Assembly (NCBI RefSeq): GCF_041734735.1
Contig: NC_134906.1
Location: 31,277,000 to 31,340,999, forward strand
Length of the DNA: 64,000 nucleotides
Origin: Babylonia areolata
Taxonomy: Eukaryota; Mollusca; Gastropoda; Neogastropoda; Buccinidae
Reading direction: 5' to 3'
Of the stretch, positions 11,301-26,300 are shown one piece after another (the first letter of the stretch is position 1; every line of letters starts with the position of its first letter). The notes below the pieces were generated by a model. The model did no database searches. It was not told the DNA's origin and saw only the letters and a list, made by a program, of their open reading frames with translations. The position numbers and the translations under genes were made by a program.

Positions 11301-14300
11301 TGTCCACTAACATTATCATCTGTAACACAGTGTCCACTAACATCATCATCTGTAACACAATGTCCACTAACACTACCATCTGTAACACAGTGTCCACTAA
11401 CATTATCATCTGTAACACAGTGTCCACTAACATCATCATCTGTAACACGGCGTCCACTAACATCATCATCTGTAACACAGTGTCCACTAACATCATCATC
11501 TGTAACACGGCGTCCACTAACATCATCATCTGTAACACAGTGTCCACTAACATCATCATCTGTAACACAGTGTCCACTAACATCATCATCTGTAACACAG
11601 TGTCCACTAACACTACCATCTGTAACATAGTGTCCAGTTATATCATCATCTGTAACATGGTGTCCACTAACACTGGGAGTACAGAACTGAGAATAACAAA
11701 AGAATTATTTATTCATGGGAGAAGAGAGACTTAAGTTTAATTGGAAAGATAAACATAATAAAAACTTTTCTTGTTTACATTATGCAGGCTTTCATTATTC
11801 CAGAAAAGGTACTTATAGCGATCAATCAAATACTCTTTAGATTTCTTTGGCGTAAACAGAATTGCAACAGAGAAGCTTTTGAGAAAGTTAAGAGAAGTGT
11901 AGTATGCAGTGGTTTTGAACAAGGGGGTTTAAAGATGATTGATGTTAGGCAAATGCAGTCAGCATTTCTTTTGCAATGGGTGGTGTGTCTTTGTAGTGCA
12001 GGAGAACATGAAAAATGGGTTCATGTACCCAGGAAGTTTGCTAATTTTGGTTATTTAATGTGTTCTTTCACAAATGTAAAGAGTACTGCATTTAAGCAGT
12101 TGCATCTGGTTAATTCTCAGTTTCGAAGGATGGTTTTGCAAACATGGTGAGATCTTATGCAAGCTGGTGAAACACCATATTTAAACCTATTATGGAATAA
12201 CACACACATAAGGTATCAGGGAAACGTTCTTTTCTTTCCTGAATGGGTCAGGGGTGGGATAATGCATGTAAAAGACATGGACAGTACTCATGGCATTTTT
12301 ACCTATAATGACATATGTTTGAAAATTGGAGAGTCCCCAGCAAGAATATTAGAGTACAATATTGTTCTTGCTGCTGTTTGACAGTTCAACTTTGTAATGA
12401 ATGAACAAGAGAGGTCTGACATCAACCTATCAAATATTCCCCCTTTCTGTGGTGAGAAATTATTCACTTGTAAAGACTTATATTAGTACTGTGCAATAAC
12501 AACTGCTCAATATCATGTACCATCAGGTTTTGGAATTATAAATTTGGTGTAGATCTGAATAAGAAAATATGGGAGATACCCCTCTATGTTAAAAAAAAAA
12601 TGTTTAAGAGTATTGCAATGGAAAATCTTCATAATATTTATCCTGCTAATATCCTGTTGTGTAAAATGAGAAAGAAAGACAACCAAAGGTGTACCTACTG
12701 CCCAGAAGAAACTGATTATATTGAGCATTTCTTTTTTCACTGTCCGCCTGTCAAAGCATTTTGGGAATATATTAGCCAGTACATATTAATTGAATATAAT
12801 GTCACAGTAATTTTGTCTGAAACTGATGTTTTGTTTGGGATACCGATTCTACACACGACCTGGGACCATACACTGATGCAAATCAATCATGTTCTTCTGA
12901 TTGCCAAAATGTGCATCAGCATATAAGAAAACTGACTCAAAATTACTGTTGTCAATGATATTTAAAAAACAACTTAGATATCGTCAGATTTGTAAGATTT
13001 CATAATATAAACTGCTTGCATGCACGCAAACACACAAAAACATACAAGCATATGCACATACATGCATGCACACATACACGCATATGCTGGCAAGTATTGG
13101 CTTTTCTTCCCTTGCTGGGAAGGGAGTGAGTTTCTTGCCACTATGACCACTCTTCCCAGCTGTCCCTTGCTTGTTTTCGCTTTACCTTTTGACTGATCAA
13201 GGGACGGCGCCTTCTGGGAGAGAACTGAGATGCTCAATGGAAAGGATGTGCTCTACCACTTCTAACTCCACATACACTGTTACCTACAACCACTAGGTCA
13301 TCAAAAACCACTGGCATGTAAACAAATGTAAAGATTAAAAGGGGTCAGTTCATTGTTATGATACAGATGACAATTTTTCTTTCTTTCTTTCTTTGGTTAT
13401 GTAATAGGTTAAGACAGAGGAGGAAGAGAGAGAGGATGGATGACAGAAAAGCTTCAATATCTAACAAATAACTCACACTTGGGCAATAATAAACCCAGAC
13501 AGATGTAATCACTTGTTATACATGTTTGGAATGCATGCATCAGAACACTAGAACATCAAAAAACCCTGGCAAATGTACACAGACAGAATATTCTTAGAAT
13601 GCGTTCCTCAAGACACACTGGGGCAACTGCTGCGCCAGACAATATGGAAACAAAATGAAAGTGATTAGTTAAGGTGTGTGGGCGAAAGTGGTGCATCAAA
13701 GGTAAACAGGAGTCTGTGAAAGAAGAAAAAGGAAGATGTGGGAAAAAAGAGGGCGATGGAGGCCCACTAAAAAAAAAGAAAAGAAAAAGAACACACCAAA
13801 AACATCATCTGTAACATAGTTTCTAGTTATCGTCATCTGTAACATGGTGTCCACTAACACCATCATATGTAACACTGTGTCCATTAACACCATCATATGT
13901 AACACTGTGTCCATTAACAACATCATCTGTAACATGGTGTCCATTAACACCATCATATGTAACACTGTGTCCATTAACAACATCATCTGTAACATGGTGT
14001 CCACTAACACCATCATCTGTAACACTGTGTCCATTAACACCATCATCTGTAACATGGTGTCCACTAACACCATCATATGTAACACTGTGTCCATTAACAC
14101 CATCATATGTAACACTGTGTCCATTAACACCATCATCTGTAACATGGTGTCCACTAACACCATCATATGTAACATGGTGTCCATTAACACCATCATCTGT
14201 CACATTGTGTCCATTAACACCATCATATGTAACATGGTGTCCATTAACACCATCATATGTAACATTGTGTCCATTAACACCATCATCTGTAACATGGTGT

Positions 14301-17300
14301 CCATTAACACCATCATCTGTAACACTGTGTCCATTAACACCATCATCTGTAACATGGTGTCCATTAACACCATCATATGTAACATGGTGTCCATTAACAC
14401 CATCATATGTAACACTGTGTCCATTAACACCATCATCTGTAACATGGTGTCCATTAACACCATCATATGTAACACTGTGTCCATTAACACCATCATCTGT
14501 AACATGGTGTCTGGTTATATCATCATCTGTAACATGGTGTCCACTAACACCATCATATGTAACACTGTGTCCATTAACAACATCATCTGTAACATGGTGT
14601 CCACTAACACCATCATCTGTAACATGGTGTCCATTAACACCATCATATGTAACACTGTGTCCATTAACACCATCATCTGTAACATGGTGTCCACTAACAC
14701 CATCATCTGTAACACTGTGTCCATTAACACCATCATCTGTAACATGGTGTCCATTAACACCATCATATGTAACATGGTGTCCACTAACACCATCATATGT
14801 AACACTGTGTCCATTAACAACATCATCTGTAACACTGTGTCCATTAACACCATCATCTGTAACATGGTGTCCATTAACACCATCATATGTAACACTGTGT
14901 CCATTAACACCATCATCTGTAACATGGTGTCTGGTTATATCATCATCTGTAACATGGTGTCCACTAACACCATCATATGTAACACTGTGTCCATTAACAA
15001 CATCATCTGTAACATGGTGTCAACTAACACCATCATCTGTAACACTGTGTCCATTAACACCATCATCTGTAACATGGTGTCCACTAACACCATCATCTGT
15101 AACACTGTGTCCATTAACACCATCATCTGTAACATGGTGTCCATTAACAACATCATCTGTAACATGGTGTCCATTAACACCATCATATGTAACACTGTGT
15201 CCACTAACACCATCATCTGTAACATGGTGTCCATTAACACCATCATCTGTAACACTGTGTCCATTAACACCATCATCTGTCACATTGTGTCCATTAACAC
15301 CATCATCTGTAACATGGTGTCCATTAACACCATCATATGTAACACTGTGTCCATTAACACCATCATCTGTAACATGGTGTCCATTAACACCATCATATGT
15401 AACACTGTGTCCATTAACAACATCATCTGTAACATGGTGTCCACTAACACCATCATATGTAACACTGTGTCCATTAACACCATCATCTGTAACATGGTGT
15501 CCATTAACACCATCATATGTAACACTGTGTCCATTAACAACATCATCTGTAACATGGTGTCCACTAACACCATCATCTGTAAAATGGTGTCCACTAACAC
15601 CATCATCTGTCACATTGTGTCCATTAACACGAAAGCTTTCAACACCGTGAGCAGAAAAGGTCTGTGGGAGATCATGAAACGTCTAGGATGCCCCCCAAAA
15701 TTCCTCAGCATGGTCATCCAACTACATGAGGAACAGCGTGGACAGGTCAGACACAGCAACGACCTTTCGGCCCTTCCCAATTGGAAATGGAGTGAAACAA
15801 GGTTGTGTCCTCGCGCCGACCCTCTTCACGATCTTCTTCAGCATGATGCTCCAACAGGCCACTGAAGATCTTGGCGACGACGACGGTATCTTCATCAGAT
15901 ACCGCACTGATGGCAGCCTATTCAACCTGAGGCGGCTACAGGCCCACACCAAGACACTGGAGCAACTCATCAGAGAGCTTCTGTTTGCCGACGATGCTGC
16001 CCTCGTCGTCCATACAGAAGCGGCCCTGCAGCGTATAACGTCCTGCTTCGCAGAGGCTGCGCAGCTCTTCGGCCTAGAAGTCAGTCTGAAAAAGACGGAA
16101 GTTCTCCACCAGCCTGCCCCACAGGAAGAATTCCACGCTCCTCACATCAACATCGGTGAGACAGAGCTGAAGTCGGTCCACCAGTTCAGCTACCTAGGCT
16201 GCACCATCTCGTCTGACGCCAAGATCGACAAGGAGATCGACAACAGACTTGCAAAGGCAAACAGCGCATTCGGCAGGCTGTACAAGAGAGTGTGGAACAA
16301 CAAACACCTGAAGAAAGACACAAAGATCAGCGTGTACAGAGCTGTTGTACTGCCCACCCTGTTGTATGGCTCCGAAACCTGGGTCACCTACCGGCACCAC
16401 ATACGACTGCTTGATCGCTTCCACCAGCGCTGCCTTCGCACCATCCTCAGCATCCACTGGAGTGACTACATCACAAATGTCGAGGTCCTGGAGCAGGCAA
16501 AGACTATCAGCATCGAGGCAGTGCTGCTAAAGACCCAGCTACGTTGGGCAGGGCACGTGTCCAGGATGGAGGACCACCGCCTGCCCAAGATCGCGCTGTA
16601 TGGCGAACTGTCCACTGGCCACCGTGACAGAGGAGCACCCAAGAAGAGATACAAAGACTCCTTGAAGAAAGCTCTCGGTGCCTGTCACATTGACCATCGC
16701 CAGTGGTCCGCAGTAGCCGCTGATCGAGAGACCTGGCGACGCACCATCCACCAAGCTGTCTCCTCCTTCGAAAACAACCGCAGGGCCAGCCTTGAGGACA
16801 AACGCAGAAGGAGGAAGAACCACGACGCTGCAGCCGCGAACCCAGACCAGACTTTCCCTTGCAACCGCTGCGGCCGACTCTGCTTTTCCCGCATTGGCCT
16901 TGTCAGCCATGAGCGTGCCTGCATCAGACGTGGACAACGCCCTTCCTAGATCTTCGTTAGCGAAGCCAGGCCATGATGATGATGATGTAACACTGTGTCC
17001 ATTAACACCATCATCTGTAACATGGTGTCTGGTTATATCATCATCTGTAACATGGTGTCCACTAACACCATCATATGTAACACTGTGTCCATTAACAACA
17101 TCATCTGTAACATGGTGTCCACTAACACCATCATCTGTAACACTGTGTCCATTAACACCATCATCTGTAACATGGTGTCCATTAACACCATCATCTGTAA
17201 CATGGTGTCCATTAACACCATCATCTGTAACACTGTGTCCATTAACACCATCATCTGTAACATGGTGTCCATTAACACCATCATCTGTAACATGGTGTCT

Positions 17301-20300
17301 GGTTATATCATCATCTGTAACATGGTGTCTGGTTATATCGTCATCTGTAACATGGTGTCCACTAACATCATCATCTGTAACATGGTTAGTGAAGACATGC
17401 AATAAACTTGTAATATGACGTGTAAAGACATGTAATCAACTGATAAAGTGTAAAGAACTGCAGCATGTACTGACCCTGGCAAAATTAGTGGTGAGGTCAT
17501 CCAGCTGGAATCTGCAGGGCAGGTCCTTGAGGGGGAACAGTGGGTTCTCTGTGGGGGCACGGCCGGGGGCCGGTGGGTTGGAGTAGGGGGTCAGGTGGTG
17601 GAAGTGGATGCTGTCCGTGCCGGGGACGTCCACCGATGTCAGGATGGACTCTGGTGGCTCCACCTGGTGTCACACCACATTGTACTTGATGCCAAACAAT
17701 TCCACATACACTGTCCCAGTCAAACAATGGTATGTAACAGCTGTTGTCAACAGTTCTTGTTCCACTCAAACTATGGCATATACCAGCTGTTGTGATCAGT
17801 TCTTGTTCCACTCAAACTATGGCATATACCAGCTGTTGTGATCAGTTCTTGTTCCACTCAAACTATGGCATACACCAGCTGTTGTCAACAGTTCTTGTTC
17901 CACTCAAACTATGGCATACACCAGCTGTTGTGATCAGTTCTTGTTCCACTCAAACTATGGCATATACCAGCTGTTGTCAACAGTTCTTGTTCCACTCAAA
18001 CTATGGCATACACCAGCTGTTGTCAACAGTTCTTGTTCCACTCAAACTATGGCATATATCAGCTGTTGTCAACAGTTCTTGTTCCACTCAAACTATGGCA
18101 TATATCAGCTGTTGTCAACAGTTCTTGTTCCACTCAAACAATGGTATGTAACAGCTGTTGTAAAACTATGTTATGTTATCATGTCACACTGTGCACCCCC
18201 ACATACCCCCCCAAGTGATTGTGAACCAGAAGTGCCCACACTTCATGGATTGACATGTGAACCACTGTGCACCCCCCACACTTCATGGATTGACATGTGA
18301 ACCACTGTGCACCCCCCACACTTCATGGATTGACATGTGAACCACTGTGCACCCCCCACACTTCATGGAGTAACATGTGAACCACTGTGCACTGCCCACA
18401 CTTCATGGAGTAACATGTGAACCACTGTGCACCCCTCACACTTCATGGAGTAACATGTGAACCACTGTGCACCCCTCACACTTCATGGATTAACATGTGA
18501 ACCACTGTGCACCCCCCACACTTCATGGAGTAACATGTTAACCACTGTACACCCCCCACACTTCATGGATTAACATGTGAACCACTGTGCACCCCCCACA
18601 CTTCATGGATTAACATGTGAACCACTGTGCACCCCTCACACTTCATGGAGTAACATGTTAACCACTGTACACCCCCCACACTTCATGGATTAACATGTGA
18701 ACCACTGTGCACTGCCCACACTTCATGGAGTAACATGTGAACCACTGTGCACCCCCCACACTTCATGGATTAACATGTGAACCACTGTGCACCCCCCACA
18801 CTTCATGGAGTAACATGTGAACCACTGTGCACCCCCCACACTTCATGGATTGACATGTGAACCACTGTGCACCCCCCACACTTCATGGATTGACATGTGA
18901 ACCACTGTGCACCCCCCACACTTCATGGAGTAACATGTGAACCACTGTGCACTCCCACACTTCATGGAATAACATATTAACCACTGTGCACCCCTCACAC
19001 TTCATGGATTGACATGTGAACCACTGTGCACCCCCCACACTTCATGGATTGACATGTGAACCACTGTGCACCCCCCACACTTCATGGAGTAACATGTGAA
19101 CCACTGTGCACTGCCCACACTTCATGGAGTAACATGTGAACCACTGTGCACTGCCCACACTTCATGGAGTAACATGTGAACCACTGTGCACCCCCCACAC
19201 TTCATGGAGTAACATGTGAACCACTGTGCACTGCCCACACTTCATGGAGTAACATGTGAACCACTGTGCACCCCCCACACTTCATGGCGTAACATGTGAA
19301 CCACTGTGCACTGACCACACTTCATGGAGTAACATGTGAACCACTGTCCACCCCCCACACTTCATGGAGTAACATGTGAACCACTGTGCACCCCCCACAC
19401 TTCATGGAGTAACATGTGAACCACTGTGCACTGCCCACACTTCATGGAGTAACATGTGAACCACTGTGCACCCCCCACACTTCATGGATTGACATGTGAA
19501 CCACTGTACACCCCCCACACTTCATGGAGTAACATGTGAACCACTGTACACCCCTCAGACTTCATGGATTGACATGTGAACCACTGTGCACCCCCCACAC
19601 TTCATGGAGTAACATGTGAACCACTGTACACCCCTCACACTTCATGGAGTAACATGTGAACCACTGTGCACCCCCCACACTTCATGGAGTAACATGTGAA
19701 CCACTGTGCACCCCTCACACTTCATGGAGTAACATGTTAACCACTGTGCACCCCCCACACTTCATGGAGTAACATGTGAACCACTGTGCACCCCTCACAC
19801 TTCATGGATTGACATGTGAACCACTGTGCACTGCCCACACTTCATGGAGTAACATGTGAACCACTGTGCACCCCTCACACTTCATGGATTGACATGTGAA
19901 CCACTGTGCACTGCCCACACTTCATGGAGTAACATGTGAACCACTGTGCACCCCCCACACTTCATGGAGTAACATGTGAACCACTGTACACCCCCCACAC
20001 TTCATGGAGTAACATGTGAACCACTGTGCACCCCTCACACTTCATGGATTGACATGTGAACCACTGTGCACTGCCCACACTTCATGGAGTAACATGTGAA
20101 CCACTGTGCACCCCCCACACTTCATGGAGTAACATGTGAACCACTGTACACCCCCCACACTTCATGGAGTAACATGTGAACCACTGTGCACCCCCCACAC
20201 TTCATGGAGTAACATGTGAACCACTGTGCACTGCCCACACTTCATGGAGTAACATGTGAACCACTGTGCACCCCTCACACTTCATGGAGTAACATGTGAA

Positions 20301-23300
20301 CCACTGTGCACCCCCCACACTTCATGGATTAACATGTGAACCACTGTGCACCCCCCACACTTCATGGAGTAACATGTGAACCACTGTGCACTGCCCACAC
20401 TTCATGGAGTAACATGTGAACCACTGTGCACCCCTCACACTTCATGGAGTAACATGTGAACCACTGTGCACTCCCACACCTCATGGAGTAACATATTAAC
20501 CACTGTGCACCCCTCACACTTCATGGATTGACATGTGAACCACTGTGCACCCCCCACACTTCATGGATTGACATGTGAACCACTGTGCACCCCGCACACT
20601 TCATGGATTGACATGTGAACCACTGTGCACCCCCCACACTTCATGGAGTAACATGTGAACCACTGTGCACTGCCCACACTTCATGGAGTAACATGTGAAC
20701 CACTGTGCACCCCCCACACTTCATGGAGTAACATGTGAACCACTGTGCACTGCCCACACTTCATGGAGTAACATGTGAACCACTGTGCACCCCTCACACT
20801 TCATGGAGTAACATGTGAACCACTGTGCACCCCTCACACTTCATGGCGTAACATGTGAACCACTGTGCACTGCCCACACTTCATGGAGTAACATGTGAAC
20901 CACTGTGCACTGCCCACACTTCATGGAGTAACATGTGAACCACTGTGCACCCCCCACACTTCATGGATTGACATGTGAACCACTGTACACCCCCTACACT
21001 TCATGGAGTAACATGTGAACCACTGTACACCCCTCACACTTCATGGATTGACATGTGAACCACTGTGCACCCCCCACACTTCATGGAGTAACATGTGAAC
21101 CACTGTGCACCCCTCACACTTCATGGAGTAACATGTGAACCACTGTACATCCCCCACACTTCATGGAGTAACATGTGAACCACTGTGCACCCCTCACACT
21201 GCCCACAAGTGAAGGTGACCCAGAAGTACCCCCACCAGGCAGCCCAGTGTACAAACCTCATTAGCGGCGGTTGCCTCCTCCAGAGAGACGCGACATTTCT
21301 CCAGCCCCTCCGTCCCCAGCCGCTGTCTCTGGGCCGCAATCCTCTGCTTCTCCTCCTGCCCCTTCTGCTCCATCACCGTCTGGCTGGGTTCTCCTACCAC
21401 CTGTCATCACCACACACCATCACACTTACATATGTACATGGCACACAGCACTGCTCCATCACCTGTCATCATCACACACCATCACACTTACATATGTACA
21501 TGGCACACAGCACTGCTCCATCACCTGTCATCATCACACACCATCACACTTACATATGTACATGGCACACAGCACTGCTCCACCACCTGTCATCATCACA
21601 CACCATCACACTTACATATGTACATGGCACACAGCACTGCTCTATCACCTGTCATCATCACACACCATCACACTTACATATGTACATGGCACACAGCACT
21701 GCTCCATGACCTGTCATCATCACACACCATCACACTTACATATGTACATGGCACACAGCACTGCTCCATCACCTGTCATTGTCACACATCACATTTACAT
21801 ATGTACATGGCACACAGTACTCCAACACTGAACACACCACACAATATGACACACTAACATATGTACATGTCACACAGCACTGCTTCATCACTGAACACAC
21901 CACACACACTGACACACTCACATAATTATGTACATGTCACACAGTACAGCTTCATCGCTGAACACACCACACTCACACTGACACACTCACATAATTATGT
22001 ACATGTCACACAGTACAGCTTCATCACTGAACACACCACACTCACACTGACACACTAACATATGTACATGTCACACAGTACAGCTTCATCACTGAACACA
22101 CCACACACACACTGACACACTAACATATGTACATGTCACACAGTACAGCTTCATCACTGAACACACCACACTCACACTGACACACTCACATAATTATGTA
22201 CATGTCAAACAGTACAGCTTCATCACTGAACACACCACACACACACACTGACACACTCACATAATTATGTACATGTCACACAGTACAGCTTCATCACTGA
22301 ACACACCACACTCACACTGACACACTCACATAATTATGTACATGTCACACAGTACAGCTTCATCACTGAACACACCATACACACACACTGACACACTAAC
22401 ATATGTACATGTCACACAGTACAGCTTCATCACTGAACACACCACACTCACACTGACACACTCACATAATTATGTACATGTCACACAGTACAGCTTCATC
22501 ACTGAACACACCACACACACTGACACACTCACATAATTATGTACATGTCACACAGTACAGCTTCATCACTGAACACACCACACACACTGACACACTCACA
22601 TAATTATGTACATGTCACACAGTACAGCTTCATCACTGAACACACCACACTCACACTGACACACTCACATAATTATGTACATGTCACACAGTACAGCTTC
22701 ATCACTGAACACACCACACACACTGACACACTAACATATGTACATGTCACACAGCACTGCTCCATCACTGAACACACCACACACACACTGACACACTCAC
22801 ACAGTACAGCTTCATCACTGAACACACCACACTCACACTGACACACTCACATAATTATGTACATGTCAGAGTACAGCTTCATCACTAAACACACCACACT
22901 CACACTGACACACTCACATAATTATGTACATGTCACACAGTACAGCTTCATCACTGAACACACCACACGCACTGACACAGACATATGTATTCAGGCACAC
23001 ATTTAATGTGGAGTGATGGCCTAGAGGTAACGCGTCTGCCTAACAAGCGAGAGAACATGAGCGCACTGGTTCGAATCCCGGCAGAGTCACCAGTATTTTA
23101 CCCCTCCACTAGACCTTGTGTGTTGGTCTGGATGCAATTCATTTGGATGAGATGATAAACTGAGGTCCTGTGTGCAGCATGCACTTAGTGCACGTAAAAG
23201 AACCCATGGCAACAAAAGGGTTGTCCCTGGCAAAGTTCTGTAGAATAAATCAACTTCAATGGGAAAACATAAAAAACAAGAAGGACTGCAGGCAGGGATA

Positions 23301-26300
23301 AAAAAGAAAAAAGAAAAAAAAGGGTGGCACTCTCAGTGCAGCGACGTTCTCTCCCTGGGGAGAGAAGCCCGAATTTCACACAGAAAAATCTGTTGTGACA
23401 AAAAAGAGTAATACAGTACAATACAATAATAGAGAGAGAGAGACAGAGACATAGGGACAGACAGACAGACAGAGACAGAAACAGAGACAGACAGAGAGAG
23501 ACAGACAGACAGAGACAGAGAGTGCAGTGGCAGAGTGCAGAGAGACGGACCACGACTTTGGGGACGCCCTGAGTGAAGCGCTTCAACATGTCCAGCCAGA
23601 ACGCCTCGCCCTCCTGCTTCAGCCGCTGTCTGCTGCTGATCGTGTTCAGTCGTACCTCAAACTGTACATCATAGGTAGACAGTGTTTAGTTGTACCTCAA
23701 ACTGTACATCACAGGTAGACAGTGTTTAGTTGTACCTCAAACTGTACATCACAGGTAGACAGTGTTTAGTTGTACCTCAAACTGTACATCACAGGTAGAC
23801 AGTGTTTAGTTGTACCTCAAACTGTACATCACAGGTAGACAGTGTTTAGTTGTACCTCAAACTGTACATCACAGGTAGACAGTGTTTAGTTGTACCTCAA
23901 ACTGTACATCACAGGTAGACAGTGTTTAGTTGTACCTCAAACTGTACATCATAGGTATACAGTGTTCAGTTGTACCTCAAACTGTACATCACAGGTAGAC
24001 AGTGTTTAGTTGTACCTCAAACTGTACATCATAGGTATACAGTGTTTAGTTGTACCTGAAACTGTACATCACAGGTAGACAGTGTTCAGCCGTACCTCAA
24101 ACTGTACATCACAGGTATACAGTGTTTAGTTGTACCTCAAACTGTACATCATAGGTATACAGTGTTCAGTCTTACCTCAAACTGTACATCACAGGTAGAC
24201 AGTGTTTAGTTGTACCTCAAACTGTACATCATAGGTATACAGTGTTTAGTTGTACCTGAAACTGTACATCACAGGTATACAGTGTTCAGCCGTACCTCAA
24301 ACTGTACATCACAGGTATACAGTGTTTAGTTGTACCTCAAACTGTACATCACAGGTAGACAGTGTTTAGTTGTACCTCAAACTGTACATCACATGTATAC
24401 AGTGTTTAGTTGTACCTCAAACTGTACATCACAGGTATACAGTCTTTAGTTGTACCTCAAACTGTACATCATAGGTATACAGTGTTTAGTTGTACCTCAA
24501 ACTGTACATCACAGGTATACAGTGTTTAGTTGTACCTCAAACTGTACATCATAGGTATACAGTGTTCAGCCATACCTCAAACTGTACATCATAGGTATAC
24601 GTGTTTAGTTGTACCTCAAACTGTACATCATAGGTATACAGTGTTTAGTTGTACCTCAAACTGTACATCATAGGTATACAGTGTTTAGTTGTACCTCAAA
24701 CTGTACATCATAGGTAGACAGTGTTTAGTTGTACCTGAAACTGTACATCACAGGTAGACAGTGTTTAGTTGTACCTCAAACTGTACATCACATGTATACA
24801 GTGTTTAGTTGTACCTCAAACTGTACATCACAGGTAGACAGTGTTTAGTTGTACCTCAAACTGTACATCATAGGTATACAGTGTTCAGTTGTACCTCAAA
24901 CTGTACATCACAGGTAGACAGTGTTTAGTTGTACCTCAAACTGTACATCATAGGTATACAGTGTTTAGTTGTACCTGAAACTGTACATCACAGGTAGACA
25001 GTGTTCAGCCGTACCTCAAACTGTACATCACAGGTATACAGTGTTTAGTTGTACCTCAAACTGTACATCATAGGTATACAGTGTTCAGTCTTACCTCAAA
25101 CTGTACATCACAGGTAGACAGTGTTTAGTTGTACCTCAAACTGTACATCATAGGTATACAGTGTTTAGTTGTACCTGAAACTGTACATCACAGGTATACA
25201 GTGTTCAGCCGTACCTCAAACTGTACATCACAGGTATACAGTGTTTAGTTGTACCTCAAACTGTACATCACAGGTAGACAGTGTTTAGTTGTACCTCAAA
25301 CTGTACATCACAGGTAGACAGTGTTTAGTTGTACCTCAAACTGTACATCACATGTATACAGTGTTTAGTTGTACCTCAAACTGTACATCACAGGTAGACA
25401 GTGTTTAGTTGTACCTCAAACTGTACATCACAGGTAGACAGTGTTTAGTTGTACCTCAAACTGTACATCACATGTATACAGTGTTTAGTTGTACCTCAAA
25501 CTGTACATCACAGGTATACAGTCTTTAGTTGTACCTCAAACTGTACATCATAGGTATACAGTGTTTAGTTGTACCTCAAACTGTACATCACAGGTATACA
25601 GTGTTTAGTTGTACCTCAAACTGTACATCATAGGTATACAGTGTTCAGCCATACCTCAAACTGTACATCATAGGTATACGTGTTTAGTTGTACCTCAAAC
25701 TGTACATCATAGGTATACAGTGTTTAGTTGTACCTCAAACTGTACATCATAGGTATACAGTGTTTAGTTGTACCTCAAACTGTACATCATAGGTAGACAG
25801 TGTTTAGTTGTACCTCAAACTGTACATCACAGGTAGACAGTGTTTAGTTGTACCTCAAACTGTACATCATAGGTATACAGTGTTTAGTTGTACCTCAAAC
25901 TGTACATCACAGGTAGACAGTGTTTAGTTGTACCTCAAACTGTACATCATAGGTATACAGTGTTTAGTTGTACCTCAAACTGTACATCATAGGTATACAG
26001 TGTTTAGTTGTACCTCAAACTGTACATCATAGGTAGACAGTGTTTAGTTGTACCTCAAACTGTACATCACAGGTAGACAGTGTTTAGTTGTACCTCAAAC
26101 TGTACATCACAGGTACACAGTGTTTAGTTGTACCTCAAACTGTACATCACATGTATACAGTGTTTAGTTGTACCTCAAACTGTACATCACAGGTAGACAG
26201 TGTTTAGTTGTACCTCAAACTGTACATCATAGGTATACAGTGTTTAGTTGTACCTCAAACTGTACATCATAGGTATACAGTGTTCAGTCTTACCTCAAAC

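Larger units (their letters stand above)
11011..17395. repeat. Minisatellite, 30-bp unit, built on the exon J acceptor, in three blocks
   Basis: Blocks lie at 11011-11674, about 13801-15630 and 16985-17395, roughly 95 units. On the minus strand each unit reads GTTACAG-ATGATGGTGTT followed by AATGGACACCAT, that is, the exon J acceptor and its first codons (MMVL.DT). Thirty is a multiple of three, so each block is open over long runs. The unit next to exon J carries an in-frame TGA, which would stop read-through from the array. The blocks are separated by an L1-like fragment and LINE 3. The array nearly fills the intron between I and J. Confidence 0.95.

Noticed and set aside
11038-11628. In-frame coding extension of exon J through the 30-bp array
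   Set aside because: The unit next to exon J has an in-frame stop, so this array cannot be read into exon J.
13844-15650. Frames of 481 and 673 codons
   Set aside because: They are translations of the 30-bp array, antisense to the exon J-derived unit, with the longer one running into LINE 3.
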